From Labilithrix sp. (GTDB lineage Bacteria; Myxococcota; Polyangia; Polyangiales; Polyangiaceae), in assembly GCA_028287035.1 (NCBI GenBank), contig JAQBQL010000234.1, positions 1 to 64,000 on the forward strand: DNA of 64,000 nucleotides, given 5' to 3'. Position 1 is the first letter of the stretch. Each line of letters starts with the position of its first letter. Both the position numbers and the translations under genes were made by a program. Below the pieces are notes generated by a model. The model was not told the DNA's origin. It was given only the letters and a program-made list of their open reading frames with translations, and ran no database searches. Below are positions 26,176-33,377 of the stretch, piece after piece.

Positions 26176-27072
26176 CTAGCGGCGGTCGCGCTTCTTGCCG
26201 CGACCGCGCATGCCCTTGACGGCCAAGGTGGGATCGCGCGGCGGCGGGACGCTCGCATCGAGGGCGGCGCGCACGCGCTTCACCTCGGGCGCCCAGCGGC
26301 CCTCGAGCTTCTTGCTCTTGATGAACGACTCGACCGCCCCGCGAAGCTCCTTCATCTCGGTGTTCGACCAGACGACGAGCTCGTCGAAGACCGGCATGCC
26401 GAAGCGCGTGGCGAGCGTGGCAGGCACGCGCGACAGCGTATCGACGAGCGCCTTGAAGCCGGGGTAACGCGACGCGGAGCGCGAGGCATTCTTGGCGAGC
26501 CGGTACGACTCGCCGAGCCGCGCGACCGCGGCGTCGGCGTCGTGGATCGTCGCGAGGAAGGCCGGATCGGCCATCGCGTCGAGCGCCGCCGAGCCCTGGA
26601 AGAAGCCGTCGGTCCACTTCACGAAGTCGTGGACGAGCACGTCGCCCATCTGCGCGCCGAGCTTGGCGAGGGCGAGCGGCACCGCCTCCCGAACGCGGAA
26701 CCGGAAGTCCTCCGAGAGCTCGTGGAGGAACGTGAGGGCCTTCGGGCGAAGCGCCGGATCGGCGGCGGCGCGCGCACCGAGCGCGAGGGCCCCGCACACC
26801 GGCAGGAACTCGTGGCCGGTATCGCCCGGCGCCTCTTCGGCATCGAGCAGGCACATCGCGAAGATCAGCTTGTCGGCCGGCTTGCCGACGGCCACGCAGT
26901 CGGTGGCGAACCCCTGCGCGAGCGGGATGTTCGCGCGCGTGCCCGGCAGGCCGGAGTTGATCGAGAGCTGCGCGTAGAGGCGCATCGGCTTTCCGGCGAC
27001 CGCCTCGCGAAAAGCCGCCTGCATCGCGTCACCACGGAGTCCATCGGCCGGCTTCATCGAGGCGGGCACCAT
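26176..27072 (-). CDS. conserved hypothetical protein, HEAT-like helical
   Basis: A 298-residue cytosolic protein, probably all-helical, with HEAT-like periodicity: GHEFLPVCGALALGARAAAD, PKALTFLHELSEDFRFRVREAVPLALAKLG, DVLVHDFVKWTDGFFQGSAALDAMADP, FDELVVWSNTEMKELRGAVESFIKSKKL. It ends in a basic tail (GMRGRGKKRDRR). No enzyme motif is seen. The start is taken at the ATG at 27072; the ATG at 27057 (MKPADGLRG) is an equal alternative since neither has a Shine-Dalgarno. It is convergent with the peptidase gene, with two bases between stop codons. Function unknown. Confidence 0.65.
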   Translation of the reverse strand: MVPASMKPADGLRGDAMQAAFREAVAGKPMRLYAQLSINSGLPGTRANIPLAQGFATDCVAVGKPADKLIFAMCLLDAEEAPGDTGHEFLPVCGALALGARAAADPALRPKALTFLHELSEDFRFRVREAVPLALAKLGAQMGDVLVHDFVKWTDGFFQGSAALDAMADPAFLATIHDADAAVARLGESYRLAKNASRSASRYPGFKALVDTLSRVPATLATRFGMPVFDELVVWSNTEMKELRGAVESFIKSKKLEGRWAPEVKRVRAALDASVPPPRDPTLAVKGMRGRGKKRDRR

Positions 27073-27126
27073 AGCCGCTTCGCAGGAAAGGCCGAAGTGC
27101 GATACATGTCTCCGTGATTTGCGTCG

Positions 27127-27200
27127 GTGCCCGTAGCTCAGTTGGATAGAGCGCTCGCCTTCTAAGCGAGTGGTCGGTGGTTCGAGTCCACCCGGGCGCG
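27127..27200 (+). tRNA. tRNA-Arg (anticodon TCT)
   Basis: A full cloverleaf folds. The 7-bp acceptor GTGCCCG pairs with CGGGCGC (one U-G pair). The D arm is GCTC/GAGC, and the anticodon stem CTCGC/GCGAG holds loop CTTCTAA with anticodon TCT at 27161-27163. The T arm is GGTGG-TTCGAGT-CCACC, and the discriminator is G at 27200. CCA is not encoded. It reads AGA codons, which are rare in this GC-rich genome. Confidence 0.96.
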
Positions 27201-27233
27201 CTGCTTCTCGGCAGCGCAGGCGAGCAGGCGGCC

Positions 27234-28241
27234 TCAGCGGCGGAGCAGGGCTTCCCAGTACTCCGGGAGCTCGGCCCGCGGGGCGACCTCGGCGCGCGTC
27301 GAGGCGCTCACCGGCGCGAACGACGCCCGGTAGAGCGGGGCGTTCGCCATCTCGAACCCGGCCGCCATCGTGAGGCCGAGCTCGAGCTCCCCGAGGTCGG
27401 GCCAGCGCGCGTCGGGGTTGCGCAACACCGCGGCGTGGACGGCAGCGGCGAGCGCCGGGGCCACCCATGGCGAGCGCTGCTGCACGGGCTTCGGCGCCGC
27501 CTGGCCGACGAGGAACCCCATGAAGGCGCCGGAGCTCGTGAACGCGGGGGTGCCGGTGAGCATGTGATAGAGCACCATCCCGAGCGAGTAGACGTCGGTG
27601 CGCGCGTCGACGCGCTTCGCGTCCTGCGCCTGCTCGGGCGACATGTAGTGCGGCGTTCCGAGGAGCGCGCCGGAGCTCGTGAGCGAGTCGATGCCCGCGT
27701 CCTGCACCTTCGCGAGGCCGAAGTCGGACACCTTCACGACGACGACGCCGTCCTCCTCCTCGAGGAAGAGGTTCGAGGGCTTGAGGTCGCGATGGATGAT
27801 CCCTGCCGCATGACCGGCGGCGACGCCGCGGCACGCCTGGACGAGGAGCGGCACCGCGACGGAGGGCTCGAGCACCTGGATGCACGCGAGCAGCTGGCCG
27901 AGATCCTCGCCGCGCATCCGCGGCATGACGAGGTACGGCGCGCCCGTCGCGTCGTCGACGCCGTGATCCAGCAGCGACAGAACATTCTTGTGCTGAAGGC
28001 GCGCCGTCGTGTCGATCTCACGCTGGAAGCGCGCGCGCGTCTCGGCGGCGTTCGCCGGCGCGCCGGGGCCGACGAGCAGCGTCTTGATGGCGACGACGCG
28101 GCCCGTCGTACGGTCGGTCGCCTCGAACACCATGCCCATGCCGCCCGCGCCGAGCTTGCCGAGCAGCGCGTACCGGCCGCCCATGATCGTGCCGGGAGGG
28201 ATCGAGGGAGGCTCGGGACGCGCCATCGGAGTCGGCGCCAT
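27234..28241 (-). CDS. soluble Ser/Thr protein kinase (Hanks type)
   Basis: A 335-residue kinase with all active-site motifs: glycine loop GKLGAGGMGMVFEA, VAIKTLL (ATP-binding Lys), HRDLKPSNLF (catalytic loop), VSDFGLAKV (metal Asp), and GTPHYMSPEQ (activation segment/APE). No transmembrane helix, PASTA or other sensor domain follows; the last 50 residues are a short tail. Substrates may include threonines read by the FHA proteins at 4 and 59 kb, but that is inference. The start is placed at the ATG at 28241; the ATG at 28226 is also possible. It is convergent with the tRNA, 33 bases away. Confidence 0.88.
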   Translation of the reverse strand: MAPTPMARPEPPSIPPGTIMGGRYALLGKLGAGGMGMVFEATDRTTGRVVAIKTLLVGPGAPANAAETRARFQREIDTTARLQHKNVLSLLDHGVDDATGAPYLVMPRMRGEDLGQLLACIQVLEPSVAVPLLVQACRGVAAGHAAGIIHRDLKPSNLFLEEEDGVVVVKVSDFGLAKVQDAGIDSLTSSGALLGTPHYMSPEQAQDAKRVDARTDVYSLGMVLYHMLTGTPAFTSSGAFMGFLVGQAAPKPVQQRSPWVAPALAAAVHAAVLRNPDARWPDLGELELGLTMAAGFEMANAPLYRASFAPVSASTRAEVAPRAELPEYWEALLRR

Positions 28242-28350
28242 CCTAGCCCGACACGAGGCCTGATCATGGATCGCTCGACCCCACCGATCCACCCTCAGCG
28301 GATCGGCCACCGCACCTGGGTTGTTCGATCTGCGCGAAAAACAGGGGATT

Positions 28351-28363
28351 GCGCGATTCGCGC
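28351..28363. promoter_or_regulatory. inverted repeat upstream of the lysozyme gene
   Basis: GCGCGA-T-TCGCGC is a perfect 6-base-arm inverted repeat within the 191-base gap between the kinase and lysozyme genes, 69 bases before the lysozyme start. It could be an operator, but GC-rich palindromes of this size arise by chance fairly often here. Confidence 0.25.
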
Positions 28364-28432
28364 GGGGCGGTCCGACCTTTGCTGAGATGTCGGAGGGTAA
28401 GGCCGGGGGCGGCGTTCCGAAGAGGTGCTCAA

Positions 28433-29125
28433 GTGACCACGAACCACCGTTTCATCTCCGTTGCGATCGTGGCGCTTGCCAGCGTGCTGGCGAGCGCAGG
28501 CTGTGCGGCTCCCTCCGTCGACGACGAGGAGAGCACCGAGGAATCGCAGGACAAGCTGCTCGCGGGCCGGCGGCTCTCCGAGAGCGAGGCCGCGACCCTG
28601 ATCCGGAACGCCGGCTTCCCGTCGAACCAGGTCGGTCGCATGCTCTGCACGATCAAGTACGAGTCGAACTTCTACGAGCGCGCCTCGAACAAGAACAAGA
28701 ACGGCAGCACCGACTACGGGCTGTTCCAGATCAACAGCATCCACATGGGCGACGCGAACTGCCCGAAGAGCACGTCGGGCCTCTACACCGCCGCGCAGAA
28801 CGCGAAGTGCGCGTACACGGTCTACAAGATCCAGGGCAACAACGCCTGGTACGGCTACCAGAAGCACCGCTCCGAGTGTGACCGCTACGCGGCGCCGAGC
28901 GCCGGCTCGAGCGACAGCGACGCGACCAGCACGGACGCGCAGGACACGTCGAGCGACGGCGGCTGCTACTCGGGCACCCTCGAGGACATGCTCGACGCGC
29001 GCGCCTGCGTGCAGTCGAAGTTCGACGGCATCTGGTACCAGTGCAGCCAGGGCAAGTGGTACCGCGGCGGCTCGAGCGGCACGGGTCCGTTCGGCGCCTG
29101 CACGTCGAGCCACGCCACGGAGTAG
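28433..29125 (+). CDS. chicken-type (GH22) lysozyme-like lipoprotein
   Basis: A 230-residue lipoprotein (signal peptide ending ASAGC, Cys24) with a c-type lysozyme domain at residues 48-152. CTIKYESNFYERASN then GSTDYGLFQINS matches hen lysozyme around its catalytic acids. Glu77 and Asp94 are 17 apart, as are hen Glu35 and Asp52, and Cys72 stands five before Glu77 as hen Cys30 does before Glu35. Cys110, Cys126, Cys149 and NAW (Trp139) also fit. It should cleave NAM-NAG bonds in peptidoglycan. A Cys-rich C-terminal domain (residues 168-224, CYSGTLEDMLDARACVQS, WYQCSQGKW) may bind wall or ligand. GTG start with AGAGG upstream. The family is mostly animal. Confidence 0.85.
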   Translation: MTTNHRFISVAIVALASVLASAGCAAPSVDDEESTEESQDKLLAGRRLSESEAATLIRNAGFPSNQVGRMLCTIKYESNFYERASNKNKNGSTDYGLFQINSIHMGDANCPKSTSGLYTAAQNAKCAYTVYKIQGNNAWYGYQKHRSECDRYAAPSAGSSDSDATSTDAQDTSSDGGCYSGTLEDMLDARACVQSKFDGIWYQCSQGKWYRGGSSGTGPFGACTSSHATE

Positions 29126-29134
29126 AAATGTCGG

Positions 29135-29140
29135 TATCCT
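29135..29140 (+). promoter_or_regulatory. -10-like TATCCT for the phosphatase gene
   Basis: TATCCT lies 6 bases before the GTG at 29147, inside the 21-base gap after the lysozyme stop. This suggests that the phosphatase has its own leaderless transcript. Confidence 0.35.
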
Positions 29141-29146
29141 CGGTCG

Positions 29147-30847
29147 GTGATCACGTTCAGCACCGATCCGCAGCGGGCCGAGAACCAGATGCACGCGGTG
29201 ATCTTCTACCTCGTGACCTTTGGCTACATCGACGGTGACTTCGACGCGAAAGAGAAGAGCCTCGTCAAGCAGATCATCCGGCAGCTGATCGAGCATCGCG
29301 CGACCGACGCGATGCCCGACGCGGCCCCGGACGTCCGCGAGGACGTGATCGCGAAGTACACGCGGCACTTCCACGAGGTGTTCGAGGGCATCGACCAGAA
29401 CGTGAAGGAGCTCTTCACCGAGAGCGTCGGCGGGGGCGAGGACCCGAAGACCTTCGTGCACGCGCGGCTCAAGGTGCGCTGCTTCGAGATCTTCAAGAGC
29501 TTCGACCGCGGAGGTCAGGAGCAGCTGATGCAGCTCATCGACCGCGTGCTCCTCGCCGACGGCGTCGCGCATCCCGCCGAGGTGCAGTTCCGCGCCGAGC
29601 TCGGCGGCTTCCTCGACGACGAGCTCGAGATCGAGCTCCTCGAGGAGGACGACGGGACGGGCGCGCAGTCGATGCAGGTCGACAAGCCGCAGCCGTCACA
29701 CCCGAGCACCATCGATCACCCGTTCTTCAAGCCGTTCGAGTTCCACTTCTCGAAGGACCCCGAGACGATCGGCCGTCAGGTCGGGGCCGACCGCGCCCTC
29801 ATCGACCGCGCGCTCGCCGTCATCGAGACGCAGCGCAGCGCCGGCAAGGGGAAGCTCGCCGGAAAGAAGAGCGTCGCCGAGCTCGCAGGCACCGAGCCAT
29901 TCCTCGACGGGCACACCTACGTGCGCATGCCGAAGCCCGGCGAGCGCTACGAGCTGACCGTCCTCGGTGACCTGCACGGCTGCTACAGCATCCTCAAGGC
30001 GACGGTGCTGCAGTCGCGGTTCTTCGAGCGCGTCGACGCGTACCGGCGCGACCCCACGCAGCCGTATCCGCTGCTCGTGCTCCTCGGCGACTACATCGAT
30101 CGCGGGCTCTTCAGCATCAACGGCGTGCTCCGCACCGCGATGCAGCTCTTCGTCACCGCGCCCGATCACGTCATCATGCTGCGCGGGAACCACGAGTACT
30201 ACGTCGAGGTGAACGGCACGATGTACGGCGGCGTGAAGCCGGCGGAGGCGATCAACACGCTGAAGCCGCTCCTGCCGGTCGACGTGTTCCGCCACTACCG
30301 GACGCTCTTCGAGGAGCTGCCGAACGTCTTCCTCTTCGACCGCTTCTTCTTCGTCCACGGCGGGATCCCCAAGGACCGTCTCGTGAAGGAACGCTGGAAG
30401 GACCTGTCGTCGCTCAACGACCCCGACATGCGCTTCCAGATGATGTGGAGCGACCCGAGCACCGCCGACGTCATCCCCGCCGACCTCCAGGATCAGGCGT
30501 CGCGCTTCGCCTTCGGGCGCATGCAGTTCCGGGCCTTCATGCAGCGGGTCGGCGCGAACACGATGGTGCGTGGCCACGAGAAGGTGCTCGGCGGCTTCGC
30601 CTCGTCGTACGACGACGACGACCACGCGCGCCTCTTCACGCTGTTCTCGGCGGGCGGGCTGAAGAACGGCGACCTGCCGACCGAGAGCACGTACCGGGAC
30701 GTGACGCCGATGGCGCTCACCATCACCGGCGACGGAACGCCGGGGAGCATCAAGCTGACCCCGTGGGCCCCCGACTGGGCGAGCTACAACGATCCCGAGC
30801 GGAACGCCTTCTTCAAGGTCGCGCCCGAGATCCCGATGCGCGGCTGA
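29147..30847 (+). CDS. TerB-like domain / PPP-family Ser/Thr phosphatase fusion
   Basis: A 566-residue cytosolic protein. Residues about 1-165 resemble a TerB-like acidic helical domain, with two 'DG....E' repeats (YIDGDFDAKEKSLVKQIIR and LLADGVAHPAEVQF). Residues about 265-540 are a eukaryote-type PPP phosphatase with GDLHGCYS (about 274), GDYIDRG (about 314), LRGNHEYY (about 347), FFVHGGIP and VRGHEK, giving all metal ligands. It would dephosphorylate Ser/Thr proteins and may oppose the kinase 1 kb away. GTG start; 21 bases after the lysozyme gene. The TerB-PPP pairing is unusual. The phosphatase call is firm, the N-terminal assignment moderate. Confidence 0.85.
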   Translation: MITFSTDPQRAENQMHAVIFYLVTFGYIDGDFDAKEKSLVKQIIRQLIEHRATDAMPDAAPDVREDVIAKYTRHFHEVFEGIDQNVKELFTESVGGGEDPKTFVHARLKVRCFEIFKSFDRGGQEQLMQLIDRVLLADGVAHPAEVQFRAELGGFLDDELEIELLEEDDGTGAQSMQVDKPQPSHPSTIDHPFFKPFEFHFSKDPETIGRQVGADRALIDRALAVIETQRSAGKGKLAGKKSVAELAGTEPFLDGHTYVRMPKPGERYELTVLGDLHGCYSILKATVLQSRFFERVDAYRRDPTQPYPLLVLLGDYIDRGLFSINGVLRTAMQLFVTAPDHVIMLRGNHEYYVEVNGTMYGGVKPAEAINTLKPLLPVDVFRHYRTLFEELPNVFLFDRFFFVHGGIPKDRLVKERWKDLSSLNDPDMRFQMMWSDPSTADVIPADLQDQASRFAFGRMQFRAFMQRVGANTMVRGHEKVLGGFASSYDDDDHARLFTLFSAGGLKNGDLPTESTYRDVTPMALTITGDGTPGSIKLTPWAPDWASYNDPERNAFFKVAPEIPMRG

Positions 30848-30851
30848 CCGA

Positions 30852-32399
30852 TCAGCGCGGGGTCGGCGGCGGGATCGACCCGCGCGCCGGCCGCAGCGAG
30901 GGCGGCACACCGTCGTCCGACGGGCGCTGGCTGCGCGGCGCGAGCGAGGCGGGGACGCGGTCGTTCAGCTCGGCGGCGTCGTTCACGATGCGGGTCGCGG
31001 CGGCGGCGCGAGCCGTCTTCTCGCTGAGCGTCGCGTGATCGACGACCGCGTGGCCCTCGAGCAGATCGAGGTAGTCGAGATCGAGCTCGCCGCCGCTCGG
31101 CAGGATGAAGACTCCGAAGAGGTGGGCGTGCCGGCGGACCTCCTGCACGAGCGGGCGCGGCACGTGGAGCGCGGCGTGCGTGATGAGGTGCACGACGGGG
31201 TCCCGCTGGTCGCGGGCGCGGAGCAGGGCGAGCTCGGTGGCGAGCTGCGCGAACACGCGCGCCGGGTTCCGCCCGCGCTCACCCTTGAACCCGAGCAGGT
31301 ACGCGGCGGGGAGCTGCCCGGGGCGCGCGCGCTGCACGTCGTAGAGGCGCGAGTCGAAGAAGCGCATCCACACCTCTTCACCGGCCAGCTGGAGCTTCTT
31401 CCCGAGCGCGATGGAGAGGCCGCGCGCGAAGACCTGCCGGTCGCCGCGCATCGAGGCCGACGCGTCGATGAGCAGGTAGTGGAGGCGCCGCGCCTCGTCG
31501 GGCGCTTGCTCGCGCGTGTAGTAGAGGATCTCGTTCTCGATCATCCGCCGCGCGAACTCTTCCTCGTCCCACGCGAGCTCGGTGAGCACGAGCGAGTCGA
31601 GCGAGCCCTTGTTGCCGAGGCCGGCGTAGCCGTGGACGGCATGCGTGCCCGTCGCCTTCGCGCGGTGGGTCTCGAGCACGCTCGGCAGGAGCTCGAGCGA
31701 GAAGTTCACGATGTCGTTGGCGGCGGGGCTCGACAGCGCGGCGAGGAGGTCGACGTGCGCGAGCGCGCCGGCCGCGGTCGACTCGGGACCGAGCATGCCG
31801 AGGAGGCGCAGGGTGTCGAGATCGAGCGCGTCGGCGAGGGTCAGGACGTGGAGCCGCGACCGGACGAGCGCGTCGAGCGCGGCGACCTCGAAGTTGCGGC
31901 TGACCGCGGCGAAGAGCTGCGGCAGCTGCCCGTCGAGGTCACGGACCATCTCGGGGTCGAGCGGGATGCTCGCGGGGTAGGTGGCCTTGACGGTGGTGCG
32001 CTGGACGAGCGAGCCGAGCACGCGCGCGAGCACGACGACGACGAGATCGTCGTTGAGGCGCATGCTGCGGGCGCGCGTCGAGGCGTCGCTCTGGGCGACC
32101 TCGCCGAGCACGCTGCGGTACGTGCCGATCAGCTCGGCGGCCCGCGGTACCCGCGCGAGCACGCCGTCCGTGCCGGGGCGGGGCCCGATCTCGAGCTGCT
32201 CCTTCGGCGCCGCGTAGAGGAGGCCGAAATCGTGGACGATGAAGAACGGCAGGTGCAGCCCGAGCCGCGCGAGGTCGCGGTACCAGCGCAGCGCGCGCAC
32301 CATCATCATGGGCGACGCGGCGCGGACCGACGAGAGCGCCAGGCCGCCGAGCGGCCCGACGACGACGGGATCCTGGGCGAGCGCCTGCGAGACCGGCAT
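30852..32399 (-). CDS. VWA (von Willebrand factor A) domain protein
   Basis: A 515-residue cytosolic protein. The first 290 residues are a helical region without a recognised family. From about residue 305, LHYLLIDASASMRGDRQVFARGLSIALG carries the MIDAS metal motif DxSxS, followed by the alternating strands and helices of a VWA fold (AGEEVWMRFFDSRLYDV, DPVVHLITHAALHVP, HAHLFGVFILPSGGELDLDYLD). The last 45 residues are Pro/Ser/Arg-rich. Such proteins often pair with MoxR AAA+ ATPases, but none is adjacent. It is convergent with the phosphatase gene (4 bases) and divergent from the next, with interleaved promoters. Confidence 0.8.
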   Translation of the reverse strand: MPVSQALAQDPVVVGPLGGLALSSVRAASPMMMVRALRWYRDLARLGLHLPFFIVHDFGLLYAAPKEQLEIGPRPGTDGVLARVPRAAELIGTYRSVLGEVAQSDASTRARSMRLNDDLVVVVLARVLGSLVQRTTVKATYPASIPLDPEMVRDLDGQLPQLFAAVSRNFEVAALDALVRSRLHVLTLADALDLDTLRLLGMLGPESTAAGALAHVDLLAALSSPAANDIVNFSLELLPSVLETHRAKATGTHAVHGYAGLGNKGSLDSLVLTELAWDEEEFARRMIENEILYYTREQAPDEARRLHYLLIDASASMRGDRQVFARGLSIALGKKLQLAGEEVWMRFFDSRLYDVQRARPGQLPAAYLLGFKGERGRNPARVFAQLATELALLRARDQRDPVVHLITHAALHVPRPLVQEVRRHAHLFGVFILPSGGELDLDYLDLLEGHAVVDHATLSEKTARAAAATRIVNDAAELNDRVPASLAPRSQRPSDDGVPPSLRPARGSIPPPTPR

Positions 32400-32408
32400 C
32401 GGAGAACG

Positions 32409-32414
32409 AGGATA
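32409..32414 (-). promoter_or_regulatory. -10-like TATCCT for the VWA gene
   Basis: Reads TATCCT on the minus strand, 9 bases before the ATG at 32399, with no Shine-Dalgarno. It shares a 59-base divergent region with the box at 32443. Confidence 0.4.
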
Positions 32415-32442
32415 GCGCGTTCTCGGCCCCCGGCGGTTCGGT

Positions 32443-32448
32443 TAGGCT
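32443..32448 (+). promoter_or_regulatory. -10-like TAGGCT for the Cys-rich lipoprotein gene
   Basis: TAGGCT is 10 bases before the GTG at 32459. Its expected -35 would fall between the two divergent -10 boxes, so the promoters interleave. Confidence 0.4.
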
Positions 32449-32458
32449 CACGCTCGTC

Positions 32459-33367
32459 GTGCGCTATCCCCGTCCCGAGATGTTCGCCGCTCTGCTCGCC
32501 GCGGCGGTGGTGGTCGTCACGGTCGTGATGACCGCGTGCGGGGCCGACGATCCCGCGCCGCGCACGTCGGCCCGCGGCGAAGCGTGCCGCGTGACCGCCG
32601 ACTGCGCCGAGGGCCTCGCGTGCGCCCCGCTCCCCGGCAGCGCGGGAGGCGCGTGCGTCACCGGACAGTTCCACGTCGTTCCCACCGCCAAGGAGTGCGC
32701 GATCACGCGGTGCGAGCAGTCGGCCGACTGCTGCAACGGCGAGGACGTCCAGCGGTGCCAGGCGCTGATCGCCCAGTGCGAGCTCGACGCCGGGCCGCCC
32801 TCGGAGCTTGCCTGCGCGCAGGTCGCGTCCGAGTGCGGCTGCGCGAACGGGCGCGTCACCTGCGAGCACGGAGCCTGCGTGTCGAGCTGCGAGGAGGACC
32901 TCGACTGCACCGGCAGCGGCGCTGGCCGGCGGTGCAGCGGAAGGCGGTGCGTGCAGTGCACGGGTGACATCGACTGCGGGGGCGGCCAACTTTGCCAGAA
33001 CGGAAGCTGCCAGGCGGGCTGCTCCGGCGACGGCGACTGCGCCGGCTTCGACCGCTGCGTCAGCGGCCGCTGCTTGCCTTCCGGATGTCAGGCCGACCGC
33101 GAGTGCGTGGCCGCCACCCGCAACGTCGACGCGCGCTGCGGGACCGACGGCGTCTGCATCGTCCCGTGCCAGACCGATCTCGAGTGCGGCAGCCCCACGA
33201 GCTACAGCTTCTTCTCGTGCATCGAGCACGAGTGCACCTACGTCGGGTGCGAGTCCGACAAGGACTGCCGGCTCTTCTTCCTCGGGCCGTCCGACGCGAG
33301 CGTGCTCGGGTCGAACCAGCACGTCGTCTGCCGCGACCGCGGCGCGATCGGCGACGTCCGGCACTGA
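32459..33367 (+). CDS. cysteine-rich repeat lipoprotein
   Basis: A 302-residue exported protein with signal peptide ending VMTAC. The mature part holds over 30 cysteines in repeats of the form C...DC....C..G.C (CRVTADCAEGLAC, CEEDLDCTGSGAGRRC, CTGDIDCGGGQLC, CSGDGDCAGFDRC, CQADREC, CQTDLECGS, CESDKDC). These small disulfide-knotted modules are abundant in myxobacterial surface lipoproteins. No enzymatic motif is visible; adhesion or protein binding is a guess. GTG start at 32459, or ATG at 32480, which would still leave a usable signal peptide. It is convergent with the next gene. Confidence 0.75.
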   Translation: MRYPRPEMFAALLAAAVVVVTVVMTACGADDPAPRTSARGEACRVTADCAEGLACAPLPGSAGGACVTGQFHVVPTAKECAITRCEQSADCCNGEDVQRCQALIAQCELDAGPPSELACAQVASECGCANGRVTCEHGACVSSCEEDLDCTGSGAGRRCSGRRCVQCTGDIDCGGGQLCQNGSCQAGCSGDGDCAGFDRCVSGRCLPSGCQADRECVAATRNVDARCGTDGVCIVPCQTDLECGSPTSYSFFSCIEHECTYVGCESDKDCRLFFLGPSDASVLGSNQHVVCRDRGAIGDVRH

Positions 33368-33377
33368 GCGCCGGCGG

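Noticed and set aside
22868..26854. 1328-codon open frame on the minus strand
   Set aside because: Lies opposite the TolC-like and M15 peptidase genes, which have signal peptides and active-site motifs. Only a GC-rich shadow.
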